The notes: a model not told the origin generated them from the letters alone. Positions 18,032-27,526 are shown, counted from the first letter of the stretch. The stretch: DNA of 62,264 nucleotides from an uncultured Muribaculaceae bacterium (GCA_910576775.1 CAJTJV010000015.1:1-62264), one strand, 5' to 3'. Numbers and translations are program-made.

Positions 18032-20578
18032 ATGAAACATTCTCCTTTTATATTAGCGGCACTCTCCTTTTCCATCAGTCTCTCTGCCGCTACTCCTGAA
18101 AGAATCGAATTACATAACGGATGGACAGTGCAATCCACTGCCGTCCCTGAAAAAGAATATAAAGCAACAGTTCCATCTACAGCAATGGGGGTGCTTATGG
18201 AAGCCGGAGAACTCCCCGACAATCTACTCGACGGCATGAACTACAAAAGCTTCGACGATTCCCGTTTCAATTCGCCATGGACCTGGCGCACTGAATTCAC
18301 TCTCCCAAAACTCGGCAAGGACAGCAATGTCGCTCTTGAACTTGACGGCATAAGCTATCGCGCAGATATCCACGTCAATGGCAAAAAAGTAGCCTCCGCG
18401 GATTCTCTATACGGCGCATTCCGCCGCCACTCCATCAACATAACTCCATACGTAAAAAAAGACAACACTCTTGAAATAACTGTAAGCAAGGCCGTCGGCG
18501 GAGAACCCAACATCGGCTTTGTAGACTGGAACCCGCGACCGGCCGACGGCAGCATGGGCGTATTCCGTCCCGTATGGATTCATATTACTAACGGCATTAC
18601 TATTTCGGCGCCTCGTATAACAAGTATAGTCAACACTGAAACCCTCGATGAAGCCTATCTTTATGTAGGAGCCACTCTTACAAATACCACCTCCCGGACT
18701 ATAACAGGCACGTTAAAAGGCACTTTCGAGAATGGAACAGCCTCCCGGAAAATAACATTGAACCCCGGCGAGACAACTATTGCAGAGATACGTCCGACCG
18801 ACAGCCCCAATCTCCACATAAAGAATCCTCGCTTGTGGTGGCCTAATGGCATGGGGTCGCCTGAAATGTATTCCATGCAACTCGAGTTCCTCCCCGACGG
18901 AGCAAGTACACCCACCGATCGCGCAGATGTCAATTTCGGCATACGCTCAATCAAGGACTACTACACCCCCGAGGACCAGCAGCGAGGCTTCCTTGTGAAC
19001 GGAAAACCGGTACTCATCCGTAGCGCCGGTTGGACAGACGATATTTTCCTTCGTAACGACTCAGTACGCAACGGGATTGAAGCCAGATATGTAAAGAATA
19101 TGGGACTTAACTCAATACGTTTCGAAAATATCTGGGGGACATCGGAAAACATATACGACCTCTGCGACCGTCTCGGCCTTATGGCACTTGTAGGCTGGAG
19201 CTGCCAATGGGAATGGGAACACTATCTCGGTTCTCCGATCGACGAATTCGGAGGCATCATCACCGAGCACGACCAGAATCTGATAGCGAAATCATTCGAA
19301 GACCAGGTGATATGGCTGCGTAACCATCCCTCCATTATCGCATGGCTAACCGGGTCTGACAGGCTTCCGCGCCCTTCTCTTGAACGCCGCTACATTGATA
19401 TCCTCGACCGTCTTGACACCCGACCATACATTGGCGCCGCCAAACAGAAAAAAAGTGAGGTTACCGGTCTGACAGGCACCAAGATGGCCGGTCCGTACGA
19501 ATATGTGGCTCCAAATTATTGGTACGATGACAAAGCTCCCGGCGGTGCATTCGGGTTCAATACAGAGACCGGTATCGGCGCTCAGGTACCTCAAAAAGAA
19601 TCCGCAATGCGAATGCTTGGCAATGAAATATGGCCCCTCGGCTCCGCTTGGGACTATCACTGCACAACAGCAAGCGACGGCATGAACAGACTCGACGTTC
19701 TCAAAGATGTAATCGACAAACGATATGGTACCCCAAACGATTTCAACGATTTCATGCGCAAAGCAGAATGGGTGAACTACGACGGGACACGCACAATGTT
19801 CGAGGCTTTCCGAGCCCGCGTACCCCGCGCGACAGGTATCGTACAATGGATGCTCAATTCCGCATGGCCTTCAGCCTATTGGCAGCTCTATGACCACTAC
19901 CTTGTTCCGACCTCCGCCTACTATTCCCTTAAGCACAGCAACGCTCCGCTTCAACTTATTTACGACTATGGCAAAAAGACTGTCGTTGCCGTCAACGAAT
20001 CAGGTAAACAGGCAAAAATGAACGCCCGAATGGAATGCTACAGTATCCACGGGGGCAAACCACGCCTCTCTACGGCAACAATAGTATCCGAACCGTATTC
20101 TCCCGCCAAAGTCTTCGAGCTTCCCGACCCGAAGGAAATCGAATTTGTTTTCCTCTCGCTAACTGATGACAAAGGTTGCTCCATAGCCAACAATTTCTAT
20201 GTGCTCGCACCCGAACAGGATATAAACGACTGGGACAAAAGCAACTGGTTCATGACTCCTATATTAAAACATGCCGATTTCAAGCCTCTTGCCTCAATAC
20301 CCAATGCCAACGTAAAAACTAAAATCAGCCGCAAAGACGACACTATCACCGTAACGCTTGAAAACAAAAGCGCTAACGTTGCCTTCTTCAACCGCCTCGC
20401 AGCACTCAACCCCAACGGCATGCTCTACGCCCCGGCATGGTGGGACGATAACTATTTTTCGCTGCGTCCGGGCGAGAAAAAAACTGTAAATTGCAAACTC
20501 CCCACATCCGCCGACGCCGTCGAGGCTCGCATCACGTTGGATGGTTGGAACGTTTCGGCTTCGGAAATCACACAATAA
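18032..20578 (+). CDS. Glycoside hydrolase family 2, exo-beta-glucosaminidase-like
   Basis: 848 residues with a signal peptide (about 1-20). A sugar-binding beta-sandwich (about 30-190, with SPWTWRTEF and DGISYRADIHVNG), an Ig-like domain (about 195-310) and a TIM barrel follow. The acid/base position reads AWLTGSDRLP: the usual Asn-Glu of GH2 is Ser-Asp. This matches the CsxA-type exo-glucosaminidase subfamily, in which an aspartate acts as acid (recalled knowledge). The nucleophile region is FNTETGIG. The enzyme would remove GlcN from the non-reducing end of chitosan-like oligomers, or act on a related glycan. It is co-transcribed with the short ROK protein. Confidence 0.85.
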   Translation: MKHSPFILAALSFSISLSAATPERIELHNGWTVQSTAVPEKEYKATVPSTAMGVLMEAGELPDNLLDGMNYKSFDDSRFNSPWTWRTEFTLPKLGKDSNVALELDGISYRADIHVNGKKVASADSLYGAFRRHSINITPYVKKDNTLEITVSKAVGGEPNIGFVDWNPRPADGSMGVFRPVWIHITNGITISAPRITSIVNTETLDEAYLYVGATLTNTTSRTITGTLKGTFENGTASRKITLNPGETTIAEIRPTDSPNLHIKNPRLWWPNGMGSPEMYSMQLEFLPDGASTPTDRADVNFGIRSIKDYYTPEDQQRGFLVNGKPVLIRSAGWTDDIFLRNDSVRNGIEARYVKNMGLNSIRFENIWGTSENIYDLCDRLGLMALVGWSCQWEWEHYLGSPIDEFGGIITEHDQNLIAKSFEDQVIWLRNHPSIIAWLTGSDRLPRPSLERRYIDILDRLDTRPYIGAAKQKKSEVTGLTGTKMAGPYEYVAPNYWYDDKAPGGAFGFNTETGIGAQVPQKESAMRMLGNEIWPLGSAWDYHCTTASDGMNRLDVLKDVIDKRYGTPNDFNDFMRKAEWVNYDGTRTMFEAFRARVPRATGIVQWMLNSAWPSAYWQLYDHYLVPTSAYYSLKHSNAPLQLIYDYGKKTVVAVNESGKQAKMNARMECYSIHGGKPRLSTATIVSEPYSPAKVFELPDPKEIEFVFLSLTDDKGCSIANNFYVLAPEQDINDWDKSNWFMTPILKHADFKPLASIPNANVKTKISRKDDTITVTLENKSANVAFFNRLAALNPNGMLYAPAWWDDNYFSLRPGEKKTVNCKLPTSADAVEARITLDGWNVSASEITQ

Positions 20579-20645
20579 GTACATAACCGATGTTGCATAG
20601 CAAGCAAGCTTGTGCACAAATAAGACATTAATGAAAAATTATAGC

Positions 20646-20653
20646 TAACTTTG
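20646..20653 (+). promoter_or_regulatory. -7 box abutting the start of the lyase-DapF gene
   Basis: TAACTTTG ends 6 nt before the ATG at 20660, so transcription would begin at or beside the start codon (leaderless candidate). No good -33 box at the standard distance. Confidence 0.4.
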
Positions 20654-20659
20654 CAATCT

Positions 20660-22723
20660 ATGAACACTGTTAGCTATAATTTTGATTGTGTCGTCGACCG
20701 TCACAACACCTGTTCCACCAAACTTGAGGAAATGGCGATAAAATTCGGAAGCCGCGATTTGCTACCGTTATGGATTGCTGACATGGATTTCGAGGCATGC
20801 CCCTGTATTCTGGAAGCCCTTCGCCATCGCCTTGATCATGGTGTGCTTGGCTATACGACCGTGCCCGAGACATTTTGGGAAAGCATATCTTCCTGGATGT
20901 TGCGCCGACATGGATGGAAAGTCAACACCGACGAAATAACATTCCTGCCGGGTCTTAAAAAAGGCCTCGGACTCTGCATAAATTTCTTTACCCGCCCCGG
21001 TGACAGCATTATAATCCAGCCACCCGTATATCATTCTTTCCATAGCGTCATCGAAGGCAACGGGCGCAGAGTTGTAAACAACCCGCTTGTGATGGGGGAG
21101 GATGGACATTACAGGATGGATTTCGACGGTTTGTCGGAACTGATACGACACGAACGTCCGGCAATGATGTTCCTCTGCAATCCTCATAATCCCATAGGAC
21201 TGCAATGGGATGCCGACACACTCCGGAGAGTCGCCTCGATATGTCACAGCCACGGCATTACCCTTGTGTCAGACGAAATATACAGCGATATGATGCTCAA
21301 CGGAAAAAAGCACATTCCTACGGCGTCGGTATCGGAAGAGGCTGCAGAGATCACAGTTACCCTTGGCGCACCTTCCAAGACTTTCAATATTCCCGGAATA
21401 GTAAGCGCATGGACTATCGTAAAATCAGCAAAACTGCGCGAGCCGTTTTTCAACTGGCTCTCTGCAAGCGAGTTTAATACTCCACCCATAGCCGCCATCG
21501 TAGCGACACAGGCTGCATACACAGGCGCGGAAACCTGGCTCGACCAAGCGTTGCAATATCTGCAAGGCAACATCGAATATGCCGACTCGTTCTTGAAAAA
21601 CGAACTCGATAAAGTCGGTTTCACAATACCGGACGCAACCTTCGCAATTTGGCTCAATTTCAGGAAATTCAATCTGTCGCAGGAGGAACTTGTAAGCACT
21701 CTTATCCGTCGCGGACGCCTTGCCCTTAGCGACGGTGTATCCTTCGGCAACGAAGGTACAGGGTTCATGCGGATGAATATAGGTACTCCACGCCCGATTG
21801 TAGAAGAAGGCCTGCATCGCCTGAAAGAAGCCTTCTCTCCCGCAAGCGAAACACATCTGATGAATCCGGTGCCCGCCGACATCAAATTCGTAAAAATGCA
21901 TGGTCTTGGCAATGATTTCGTATATGTTGACTGTATGGAGCGACCACTCGACAATCTACCGCAACTCGCAGTAGACATGAGCCGCCGTCATGTTGGCGTA
22001 GGTGCGGATGGAATCATCGCTATTCTCCCCAGCACAATGGCCGACTGCCGTATGCGTATCTTCAATGCAGACGGTTCCGAAGCACAAATGTGCGGCAACG
22101 GCATTCGCTGCGTGGCAAAGTACATATACGACAACAAAATAGTACAGAAAAAACATATCTCAGTCGAGACTCTCAGCGGTATCAAGACAGTAGAAATACA
22201 TCCGGGTATCGACGGAATGACAGATACTGTAACTGTTGACATGGGGCTTCCCATAATGTCGCCGGCTGCCATACCGGTAACATTCGAGGGTAACAGCATG
22301 ATCGAATCACCTGTAAAACTTACATCCGGAGAAGTAAGAGTCACTGCTATTTCTATGGGCAATCCTCACGGAGTTGTATTCGTGGACAGCTTCAACGACA
22401 GTATTGTAGAGAATCTTGGTCCGGAACTCGAAAAACATGAGATATGGCCGGAAAAAGCCAATATAGAATTTGTCCGCGTTGATTCGGACAACACTCTTTC
22501 TATGCGGGCCTGGGAGCGTGGCGCCGGTGAGACAATGGCCTGCGGTACCGGTGCTTGTGCCGCAGCAGCGGCAGCAGTAACGACCGGACGCGCGAAATGG
22601 CCGCTTACTGTACGGCTTATTGGCGGAAACCTTAGTATCGATATAGATAAAAAGACCGGCCACTTAATGATGACCGGGCCGGCGGTGACTGTTTTCAGCG
22701 GGACGTACTATCCTTCCTGCTAA
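20660..22723 (+). CDS. Fusion of MalY/PatB-type PLP lyase with diaminopimelate epimerase (DapF)
   Basis: 687 residues from the ATG at 20660; an upstream TTG at 20651 lies inside the promoter box. The N-terminal ~395 residues are a fold-type I PLP enzyme of the MalY/PatB branch: PLWIADMDF, FLCNPHNPIG, VSDEIYSDM and the PLP lysine in GAPSKTFNIPG (about K240). The C-terminal ~275 residues are complete DapF. It begins KFVKMHGLGNDFVYVD and has both catalytic cysteines in MCGNGIRC and ACGTGACA. DapF converts LL- to meso-diaminopimelate for peptidoglycan and lysine. The PLP half may be a C-S beta-lyase or an aminotransferase of the same pathway. No stop or frameshift separates the halves. Confidence 0.87.
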   Translation: MNTVSYNFDCVVDRHNTCSTKLEEMAIKFGSRDLLPLWIADMDFEACPCILEALRHRLDHGVLGYTTVPETFWESISSWMLRRHGWKVNTDEITFLPGLKKGLGLCINFFTRPGDSIIIQPPVYHSFHSVIEGNGRRVVNNPLVMGEDGHYRMDFDGLSELIRHERPAMMFLCNPHNPIGLQWDADTLRRVASICHSHGITLVSDEIYSDMMLNGKKHIPTASVSEEAAEITVTLGAPSKTFNIPGIVSAWTIVKSAKLREPFFNWLSASEFNTPPIAAIVATQAAYTGAETWLDQALQYLQGNIEYADSFLKNELDKVGFTIPDATFAIWLNFRKFNLSQEELVSTLIRRGRLALSDGVSFGNEGTGFMRMNIGTPRPIVEEGLHRLKEAFSPASETHLMNPVPADIKFVKMHGLGNDFVYVDCMERPLDNLPQLAVDMSRRHVGVGADGIIAILPSTMADCRMRIFNADGSEAQMCGNGIRCVAKYIYDNKIVQKKHISVETLSGIKTVEIHPGIDGMTDTVTVDMGLPIMSPAAIPVTFEGNSMIESPVKLTSGEVRVTAISMGNPHGVVFVDSFNDSIVENLGPELEKHEIWPEKANIEFVRVDSDNTLSMRAWERGAGETMACGTGACAAAAAAVTTGRAKWPLTVRLIGGNLSIDIDKKTGHLMMTGPAVTVFSGTYYPSC

Positions 22724-22735
22724 TAATAATTGCCC

Positions 22736-23080
22736 TTATCTGAAATATATGTCGGCAACGGCCTCAATGGCCTTTGCATCGGCACGTACGCTGCCATCGG
22801 AATCTATTTTAACAAGAGAGTGTATTGCGTAATAGTCCGGATTTTGTGCCGACTGAAAATCATCTGCATCTTCTGCCGCTGAATCGTCGGCGGCAGCTGC
22901 TTCTTCAACAACAGCATCCGACTCGTCGATATCATACAGTTCTTCGCTACTATCCACAAATTCGGCATTAAGCGATTCCGGATTAATCCGAATCTGCGGT
23001 TCCGCATCATTCCCGACATAAAAATTAATATAATCATTCACCAAATCGGTGAGATGCACAATGAATTCTTCTCTTTTCAT
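22736..23080 (-). CDS. Small acidic protein of unknown function
   Basis: 114 residues. The N-terminus (MKREEFIVHLTDLVNDYINFYVG) looks like a short helical domain. The middle (about 45-80) is very acidic and Ala/Asp/Glu-rich, probably disordered. The C-terminus is again structured (YYAIHSLVKIDSDG). There is no signal peptide or membrane helix, so it is likely cytoplasmic. It ends 12 bp from the convergent lyase-DapF gene and lies downstream of the membrane protein and M48 genes. I do not recognise the family. The ATG and consistent codon use make it a likely real gene. Confidence 0.65.
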   Translation of the reverse strand: MKREEFIVHLTDLVNDYINFYVGNDAEPQIRINPESLNAEFVDSSEELYDIDESDAVVEEAAAADDSAAEDADDFQSAQNPDYYAIHSLVKIDSDGSVRADAKAIEAVADIYFR

Positions 23081-23164
23081 ATCGCACTATTCTATTGTTC
23101 TTAATAAAAAACACAGCTCCTATGAAAAGAGTTCTACCCCGGAGAGTTCTGGCTGCACAAAAAT

Positions 23165-23737
23165 CTATTTGTCTTTATCCTTTCCCGACGCAACAAAAGG
23201 AACTCCGAAAAAACCTGTTTCCAAATTTATTATCAGGGTGTCGCCGGGATGCGTGCCACGAAAACACCGAAAATCTATCTGTCGAGGTTTCACATATCCT
23301 CCAGGGAACTCCACATCCATATAATACACTTTATATTCCTCTCCGTTCGCAACATAACGGCGGCCTACGCGGCGTGAACGGTGGCGCGTCTCACTATATA
23401 CCTTTCTTACCACGGCGCTTATTTCTGTCCTCGATTCCTTTTTGGGAAAAAGAATATTTATCGACAGAAACGCTGCGGCAAAAAACAACGAAACAAAAAG
23501 ATAAGTAAACAGCGCCTTCACGATACGCCAGCCTGTCAGCCCTTCATCACTCTTCTTTCGCTCAAACAGATATGTGATAATAGCCCCAAGCAACGCGCAT
23601 ACAACAATAAGGGCATATGGTTCCATTATTGTGCGTCCATATAGAGCCAGCACAAGTCCCGCCAAACATACAAATCCCAGAATCAAAAACACCCGCCAGA
23701 ATAGCGGGTGCGACAGTTTTTTATCAGTCTGCGACAT
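23165..23737 (-). CDS. Membrane protein of unknown function
   Basis: 190 residues with three to four hydrophobic helices (about 13-34, 38-58 and 72-95). A basic hinge, then a soluble C-terminal domain (about 100-185, VVRKVYSETRHRSRRVGRRY and FPGGYVKPRQIDF), resembles small beta-rich domains that follow DUF3592-like membrane anchors. The charged end (GKDKDK) is cytoplasmic or periplasmic depending on topology, which is not settled. It starts 10 bp after the M48 peptidase gene, so the two are probably co-transcribed. Function not recognised. Confidence 0.7.
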   Translation of the reverse strand: MSQTDKKLSHPLFWRVFLILGFVCLAGLVLALYGRTIMEPYALIVVCALLGAIITYLFERKKSDEGLTGWRIVKALFTYLFVSLFFAAAFLSINILFPKKESRTEISAVVRKVYSETRHRSRRVGRRYVANGEEYKVYYMDVEFPGGYVKPRQIDFRCFRGTHPGDTLIINLETGFFGVPFVASGKDKDK

Positions 23738-23747
23738 TGGACGCCTG

Positions 23748-24530
23748 TTATTCAGAGTAGCCGTCTTTTGCAGCGCGCTGAGTTATATGTTTGATGCGAG
23801 CCTGTGTCTCAGGATGCGATGAGAACATTTTAGATACATAGCTCTGCTTCTGGCCTGATTCCCCCTCAAGCTTGAGAAATTCTTCGAACGCACGTGCCAT
23901 GCCAAGAGGATTGCGTCCGTTGGCAACAAGAAAATCATAGCCGCAATCGTCGGCCTCATTTTCCTGTTTTTGTGAATATTTCGCATTGATAAGAGCTTCG
24001 CCGAGAACACTGAGCTGCGAATCGGCAAGTGCTGCGGCTTTACCTCCGGTAGAAGCTACGGCATCCTTGAGAGCTCCGGAAAGAAGCTGCGTGCGGAATG
24101 CATTCTTGGAATGTCGTTTAAGCACGTGGCCGATTTCATGGCCGATAATACCCAGCAGCTCATCATCGTCCATAATATCCATCAACGACGAGAATACACG
24201 CACACTGCCGTCGGGACACGCAAAAGCATTTATATCAATTACATTATAGACTTTGAAATTCAAAGGAATTCCGTCCGCTTCGGTAATACCTTCCGTAAGT
24301 TTACGCAAACGCTGAGTATACGGATCGTCTTCGGGAAGCACCGGATTGTTCTTATCCATCCATGCGACAGACTCTTTGACATATTCAGCCATCTCAGCAT
24401 CTGTGAGAGTTGCAGCTTTAATTCCTTTCGAAACCGAGCTCGCGGCTCTTTTTAAATTGAATTGCGCCTGCACAGGGAGGGCAAACAGCATAATCACGGC
24501 AAAAGCGATTGCCTCGAATTTTAGTTTCAT
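23748..24530 (-). CDS. M48 family zinc metallopeptidase
   Basis: 260 residues with a signal peptide (about 1-22, ending QAQ). The zinc site HEIGH is at residues 131-135, and a second ligand glutamate lies in NEADDCGYDFL. FKVYNVIDINAFACPDGSVRV before the zinc site is typical of the YggG/BepA-like M48C group, which handles misassembled outer-membrane or periplasmic proteins (family knowledge). There is no TPR extension, so it is a short single-domain member. A -7-like TAATTTTG lies at 24596-24589 on the minus strand. Confidence 0.88.
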   Translation of the reverse strand: MKLKFEAIAFAVIMLFALPVQAQFNLKRAASSVSKGIKAATLTDAEMAEYVKESVAWMDKNNPVLPEDDPYTQRLRKLTEGITEADGIPLNFKVYNVIDINAFACPDGSVRVFSSLMDIMDDDELLGIIGHEIGHVLKRHSKNAFRTQLLSGALKDAVASTGGKAAALADSQLSVLGEALINAKYSQKQENEADDCGYDFLVANGRNPLGMARAFEEFLKLEGESGQKQSYVSKMFSSHPETQARIKHITQRAAKDGYSE

Positions 24531-24675
24531 AATGAGTTTGCGTTTTCAATCGGGACTATAAAGTCCATAGTTTTTTTAGATTTGATTGCAAAATTAATCA
24601 ATTACAAACAAAGAATGAAACAATACAAACATTAACTTTAGACACCCCCGCTTTTTTAACAACTGAGAACCGCGG

Positions 24676-24708
24676 TTTTCCATAATACGGAAATATGTAT
24701 TATCTTTG
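24676..24708 (+). promoter_or_regulatory. Candidate promoter of manA
   Basis: TATCTTTG at 24701-24708 is a full -7 match. The -33 region is TTTT at 24676-24679 (21 nt spacing), a partial match. Leader of about 75 nt. Confidence 0.5.
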
Positions 24709-24789
24709 CAGCGGAAAGCTAAGTCCGACAAAACATGTCCGGAGCACATCTTGCCGACGTACTCGCTGGCACTACTCCGGCAATAGATT

Positions 24790-25758
24790 ATGAACGAACT
24801 ACTTAAATTCACACCGATACTCAAATCCGTAATGTGGGGAGGCAAACGACTCGCCGCATATAAAGGTTTTGCGATTTCCGACACTCCGATAGGTGAAAGT
24901 TGGGAACTTTCGCCTATCGAAGGCATGGAATCGGTCGTGGCAGAAGGTTCTTTTAAAGGTAAAAAACTCTCGGAACTGCTTACTGAATTCAGCGTTGATA
25001 TTCTCGGCAGACGGCTTTCGGCCATACACGGAAACAGGTTTCCGCTACTTATAAAATTCATAGATTCCGCAGATAATCTTTCCGTTCAGGTACATCCGGA
25101 TGACAGCATAGCCTTGAGACGCCACGCCTGCTCAGGAAAATCGGAGATGTGGTACTCCATAGCTCCGGAAAAAGATTCTTATCTATTTGCCGGCTTCTCG
25201 CAATGCGTGAATAGAGATCAATTCAGACGTTTGATCAGGGATAACAAGGTTACGGATGTCCTTCAGAAATATTTCACGCGTCCCGGGGATGTCCTTTTTA
25301 TTCCGGCCGGTCGAATTCACAGTATGGGAGCTGGCAACCTTCTGCTTGAAATACAACAGGCATCCGATGTAACATATCGGGTTTATGACTATGACCGACG
25401 CGACGCAAGCGGAAAAAAACGTGAGCTTCACATTGAAGAAAGCATCGAGGCTCTTGATTTCAAAGACTGCAAAGGTTCGGATATTTCCAACGTCCAGGCA
25501 ATAGCCGGCCAAAGCAACAGACTTGCAACTTGCCGCTATTTCACCGCCGACATAACCGGTATTGACGGTAGAACAGAATTTGATTTAAGCAGTCGCGATT
25601 CATTTACAGCTCTTACGGCTGTTTCTGGCAACATGAACATTGAGTGCCCGCACGGGAAAATGTCCCTGCATCAAGGCGAAACAGTCCTTGTTCCGGCCTG
25701 CCTGACATCCATTATCATAGAAGGGCGCGGATCTGTGATTTCTGTCTATATCGAATAA
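24790..25758 (+). CDS. manA: Mannose-6-phosphate isomerase, class I
   Basis: 322 residues, the short form common in Bacteroidetes and Firmicutes. It starts with FTPILKSVMWGGKRL. Zinc ligands are visible as NLSVQVHP (Q100, H102), KSEMWY (E119) and the later GRIHSMGAG histidine, with catalytic-loop VYDYDRRD after it. It interconverts mannose-6-P and fructose-6-P in the cytoplasm, feeding mannose into glycolysis or GDP-mannose synthesis. It converges on tag with only 2 bp between stops, and a promoter lies upstream, so it is monocistronic. Confidence 0.92.
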   Translation: MNELLKFTPILKSVMWGGKRLAAYKGFAISDTPIGESWELSPIEGMESVVAEGSFKGKKLSELLTEFSVDILGRRLSAIHGNRFPLLIKFIDSADNLSVQVHPDDSIALRRHACSGKSEMWYSIAPEKDSYLFAGFSQCVNRDQFRRLIRDNKVTDVLQKYFTRPGDVLFIPAGRIHSMGAGNLLLEIQQASDVTYRVYDYDRRDASGKKRELHIEESIEALDFKDCKGSDISNVQAIAGQSNRLATCRYFTADITGIDGRTEFDLSSRDSFTALTAVSGNMNIECPHGKMSLHQGETVLVPACLTSIIIEGRGSVISVYIE

Positions 25759-25760
25759 TA

Positions 25761-26336
25761 TCATATTCCACCTTTACAATCGCAATCGTTCAGATGGTCG
25801 TCGATAAAACCGGTAGCCTGAAGAAATGAATAGCAGATAGTTGAACCGCAGAATTTAAAGCCGCGACAACGCATATCCCGGCTCATTGCATCCGAGACAA
25901 GTGACGTTGCAGGTAAGTCTTCTATCGTTGAAACATCATTGACTATACGCTTTCCTTCCGGTAGAAAAGTCATTATATAATTATAGAAAGAACCATATTC
26001 ACGCACAACCTCTCCAAAGCAACGTGCATTGACAACTGCACTGTGTATCTTGAGCCGATTGCGAACAATTCCGTCAAAGGCACGAAGTCGCTCTTCATCA
26101 GCCTCAGTCATTGCGGCAACTTTCTTATAATCAAAATCCATAAAAGCCTTTCGGTACCCATCTCTCTTTCTAAGAACCGTCAACCACGACAATCCGGCCT
26201 GCGCACCTTCGAGAATCAAAAATTCGAATAAAGTCCTATCGTCAGATACCGGACGCCCCCATTCTTCATCATGATATCTGATATACAGGGAATCATCCCC
26301 TGCCCACGGACATCGTTTTTCAATCTTATTCTTCAT
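25761..26336 (-). CDS. tag: DNA-3-methyladenine glycosylase I
   Basis: 191 residues from the ATG at 26336; an ATG at 26354 overlaps the upstream gene. RCPWAG and YHDEEWG at the start and DDHLNDCDC at the end supply the Cys/His zinc-snap ligands of Tag. LEGAQAGLSWLTVLRKRDGYRKAF is the core helix-hairpin-helix region (described in part). The enzyme removes 3-methyladenine from alkylated DNA to start base excision repair. It follows the nucleotidyltransferase-fold gene with 5 bp between, in one operon. Confidence 0.93.
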   Translation of the reverse strand: MKNKIEKRCPWAGDDSLYIRYHDEEWGRPVSDDRTLFEFLILEGAQAGLSWLTVLRKRDGYRKAFMDFDYKKVAAMTEADEERLRAFDGIVRNRLKIHSAVVNARCFGEVVREYGSFYNYIMTFLPEGKRIVNDVSTIEDLPATSLVSDAMSRDMRCRGFKFCGSTICYSFLQATGFIDDHLNDCDCKGGI

Positions 26337-26341
26337 ATAAT

Positions 26342-26935
26342 TCAAGGTATCCAATAATATGGTGTTTTCTTTCTATGTTCTTCCACCCACAATCGCAACT
26401 CCTGCATAGTCCTTACGCCATCGGCAATAACTGCTTCATAATATTCCACGCCGTGAATAATTTCCTCTTCGGGAGTTTCATATTTCAACCGCAATACGGC
26501 ATCGCGTTCTTCGGGAGTAATAATACCCGATATTCTATCGGCCATCTTCTCAAAATAACCGTCATAATACGAGCCTTCCTCTATATGGATAACATCGAAT
26601 TGCCACACTGCCCCATCATCGCTTTTATAAAGAAAATGCCATGCGACGCAATGCTCTTCGGTATGCAGCCCGTTAAAGCATTTCGTCTCAATGATTTTCG
26701 GATTCTCGGTCACCTTGGCCGCTATTGCAAAGCTACTACCCACCGTTATGCCTTTTGAATAGACATGGAGGTCTATATCTCTGTGAGAAACCATCAACCC
26801 CATACGCAACGAGCCTATCAGGTTAACTCTACAGCCGGCATTCTCCCATATCTTCGCCATACCGGACTCTGCAAGCACTCTGTGCGCATCAGCCTGAGCT
26901 CCGGCAGCGATCTGTCTGAATTCTTCTATATCCAT
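26342..26935 (-). CDS. Nucleotidyltransferase-fold protein of unknown substrate
   Basis: 197 residues. The segment VNLIGSLRMGLMVSHRDIDLHVY has the GS...D-x-D pattern of the polymerase-beta nucleotidyltransferase fold (GSLRMG and DIDLH). A later FDVIHIEE may give the third carboxylate. The C-terminal third is helical (EERDAVLRLKYETPEEEIIHG). Similar Bacteroidales proteins carry inconsistent names. An RNA-, antibiotic- or nucleotide-modifying role is possible, and none can be chosen. It heads the operon with tag. Confidence 0.6.
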   Translation of the reverse strand: MDIEEFRQIAAGAQADAHRVLAESGMAKIWENAGCRVNLIGSLRMGLMVSHRDIDLHVYSKGITVGSSFAIAAKVTENPKIIETKCFNGLHTEEHCVAWHFLYKSDDGAVWQFDVIHIEEGSYYDGYFEKMADRISGIITPEERDAVLRLKYETPEEEIIHGVEYYEAVIADGVRTMQELRLWVEEHRKKTPYYWIP

Positions 26936-26959
26936 CGTTACTGAAATTTAATAAATCCG

Positions 26960-26967
26960 CAAAGATA
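26960..26967 (-). promoter_or_regulatory. Candidate -7 box for the NTase-tag operon
   Basis: Minus strand TATCTTTG, 25 nt upstream of the ATG. The -33 box is not convincing. Confidence 0.4.
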
Positions 26968-26997
26968 GCACATTTCGACGATATACAGCAGATTATT

Positions 26998-27522
26998 CTA
27001 TTTCAGATTTTCAATCCTCCTTTTCACTATGCGTCGGGCAGACTTCAATCCGGGGCCAAACTCTCCGAACTCCATTTGCTCCATCTCGGCAAGCAACTCC
27101 GTCATCAACTCGGGATAAAAGCGGCACTGCTCAAAAGCTTGTTTAAGACACAACGCCCTGATTCCATACGGCTCTGAAGAGTTAATCCTGGAGAGGCAGA
27201 AATCAAGATAATCCATACGGACATCTTCGACACGGGTTTTCACACCCTCTATCAGAGTAAGGATCAGACGCTTCTTTCCTATATGGCCTGTTGAAAGAAG
27301 GATATCAATCAAGACGTCTCTTTTCGATATAAGGAAAGCCTTGTCAGCTGCCTGGAAATGTGTAAACACCCATAAAGCATTGTATGCAGTCCTGTCGTCA
27401 CCTTCAACTATAAGATTAAAAAGAGTATCCTTCAACGGATTTGCCGCACCGGACGCAACTGCGCATATCATCCGGATATCGCTCCGATGAATACGTCCAC
27501 AGAGAATCTTTCCTAAATCCAT
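26998..27522 (-). CDS. Helical-repeat (HEAT-like) protein of unknown function
   Basis: 174 residues, almost entirely predicted alpha-helix with repeating amphipathic helices (for example NPLKDTLFNLIVEGDDRTAYNALW, then ADKAFLISKRDVLIDILL; both partial). This is consistent with a short HEAT-like solenoid. It ends in a basic helix (KSARRIVKRRIENLK). No signal peptide or catalytic motif. Such proteins are usually scaffolds. A -7 box abuts the start codon. Stand-alone gene. Confidence 0.65.
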   Translation of the reverse strand: MDLGKILCGRIHRSDIRMICAVASGAANPLKDTLFNLIVEGDDRTAYNALWVFTHFQAADKAFLISKRDVLIDILLSTGHIGKKRLILTLIEGVKTRVEDVRMDYLDFCLSRINSSEPYGIRALCLKQAFEQCRFYPELMTELLAEMEQMEFGEFGPGLKSARRIVKRRIENLK

Positions 27523-27526
27523 GATG

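Noticed and set aside
20651..20659. TTG start for the lyase-DapF gene
   Set aside because: The TTG is the last three bases of the TAACTTTG promoter box; the ATG at 20660 is better.
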